DNA of 32,723 nt from Paludibacteraceae bacterium (GTDB lineage: Bacteria > Bacteroidota > Bacteroidia > Bacteroidales > Paludibacteraceae): NCBI GenBank assembly GCA_024399835.1, contig JAKSNK010000019.1, forward strand, positions 1-32,723. The letters run 5' to 3'. Both the position numbers and the translations under genes were made by a program. Below, in pieces: positions 32,675 to 32,723 of this stretch (the stretch's first letter is position 1; each line of letters opens with the position of its first letter). Under the pieces are notes generated by a model. That model was given only the letters and a program-made list of their open reading frames with translations. It did no database searches and was not told where the DNA came from.

Positions 32675-32723
32675 GGGTGTGTTCCAGAGTGGCCAAATGG
32701 GGCAGACTGTAAATCTGCTGTCT
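32675..32723 (+). tRNA. tRNA-Tyr (anticodon GTA), partial at window edge
   Basis: The 5' 49 nt of a tyrosine tRNA: acceptor GGGTGTG, TT, D arm CCAGAGTGGCCAAATGGGG, then the anticodon arm CAGA-CTGTAAA-TCTG with anticodon GTA. The long variable arm, T arm and 3' acceptor lie beyond the window. Confidence 0.9.

Overview
The window looks like chromosomal DNA from an uncultured or gut/rumen-type Bacteroidota, most likely order Bacteroidales. The evidence is: promoters of the Bacteroidota form (TTG, 19-20 bp, TAnnTTTG), no obvious Shine-Dalgarno sequences, a complete sprA gene (outer-membrane pore of the type IX secretion system, T9SS), a glsA/glsB pair for glycine lipids, a DUF4494 gene, an extra-long NusB, and a BspA-like leucine-rich repeat surface protein. 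The order xerD-like recombinase, hpf, tRNA-Thr, tRNA-Tyr is also the order I recall from Bacteroides-type genomes. I could run no database search, so family names rest on recognised motifs.

Layout. (1) Bases 1-5121: the tail of an unknown gene, three secreted surface-protein genes in one operon, and a 45-codon peptide gene. The first two surface genes share nearly identical beginnings and ends but have different middles. (2) 5187-6569: a lipoprotein carbohydrate esterase. (3) 6570-7415: a long AT-rich intergenic stretch full of palindromes and hairpins, a possible small RNA unit, and the nusB promoter. (4) 7416-18192: a dense forward run of nusB, yajC, a DegT-type aminotransferase, rpoN, a PAP2-like membrane protein, a DUF4105 protein, a phosphatase-fold protein, DUF4494, glsA, glsB and comM. 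Many of these genes overlap or nearly touch. (5) 18206-26296, reverse strand: ruvA and the 7.5-kb sprA gene as one operon, convergent with comM. (6) 26297-29780: a segment bounded by 48-bp inverted repeats. It holds a truncated Fic-family remnant, a candidate structured RNA with its own promoter and terminator, and the leucine-rich repeat protein. (7) 29781-32323: two tandem deoxynucleoside kinases, a tyrosine recombinase and a ribosome hibernation factor in one operon. (8) 32381 to the end: a tRNA operon starting with tRNA-Thr and running off the edge inside tRNA-Tyr.

How the parts fit. SprA is the channel through which T9SS cargo crosses the outer membrane. At least two surface proteins here (3469-4836 and 27269-29284) end in the short 'NG..I.K.GK..NA.G' tail that resembles a T9SS sorting tail, so exporter and probable cargo lie in the same window. 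The forward housekeeping run groups transcription factors (NusB, RpoN), secretion (YajC) and envelope or lipid genes (PAP2, DUF4105, GlsA/GlsB).

The most unusual observation is regulatory. The promoters of nusB, ruvA-sprA and the kinase-xerD-hpf operon share a -33 block reading TTGCGTAT(G/T)CCAA. Each also has a perfect 17-bp palindrome (7+3+7) ending 16-17 bp upstream of that block, as if one DNA-binding protein controls all three. The second standout is a roughly 137-nt nested hairpin at 26972-27108 with a 6S-RNA-like outline.
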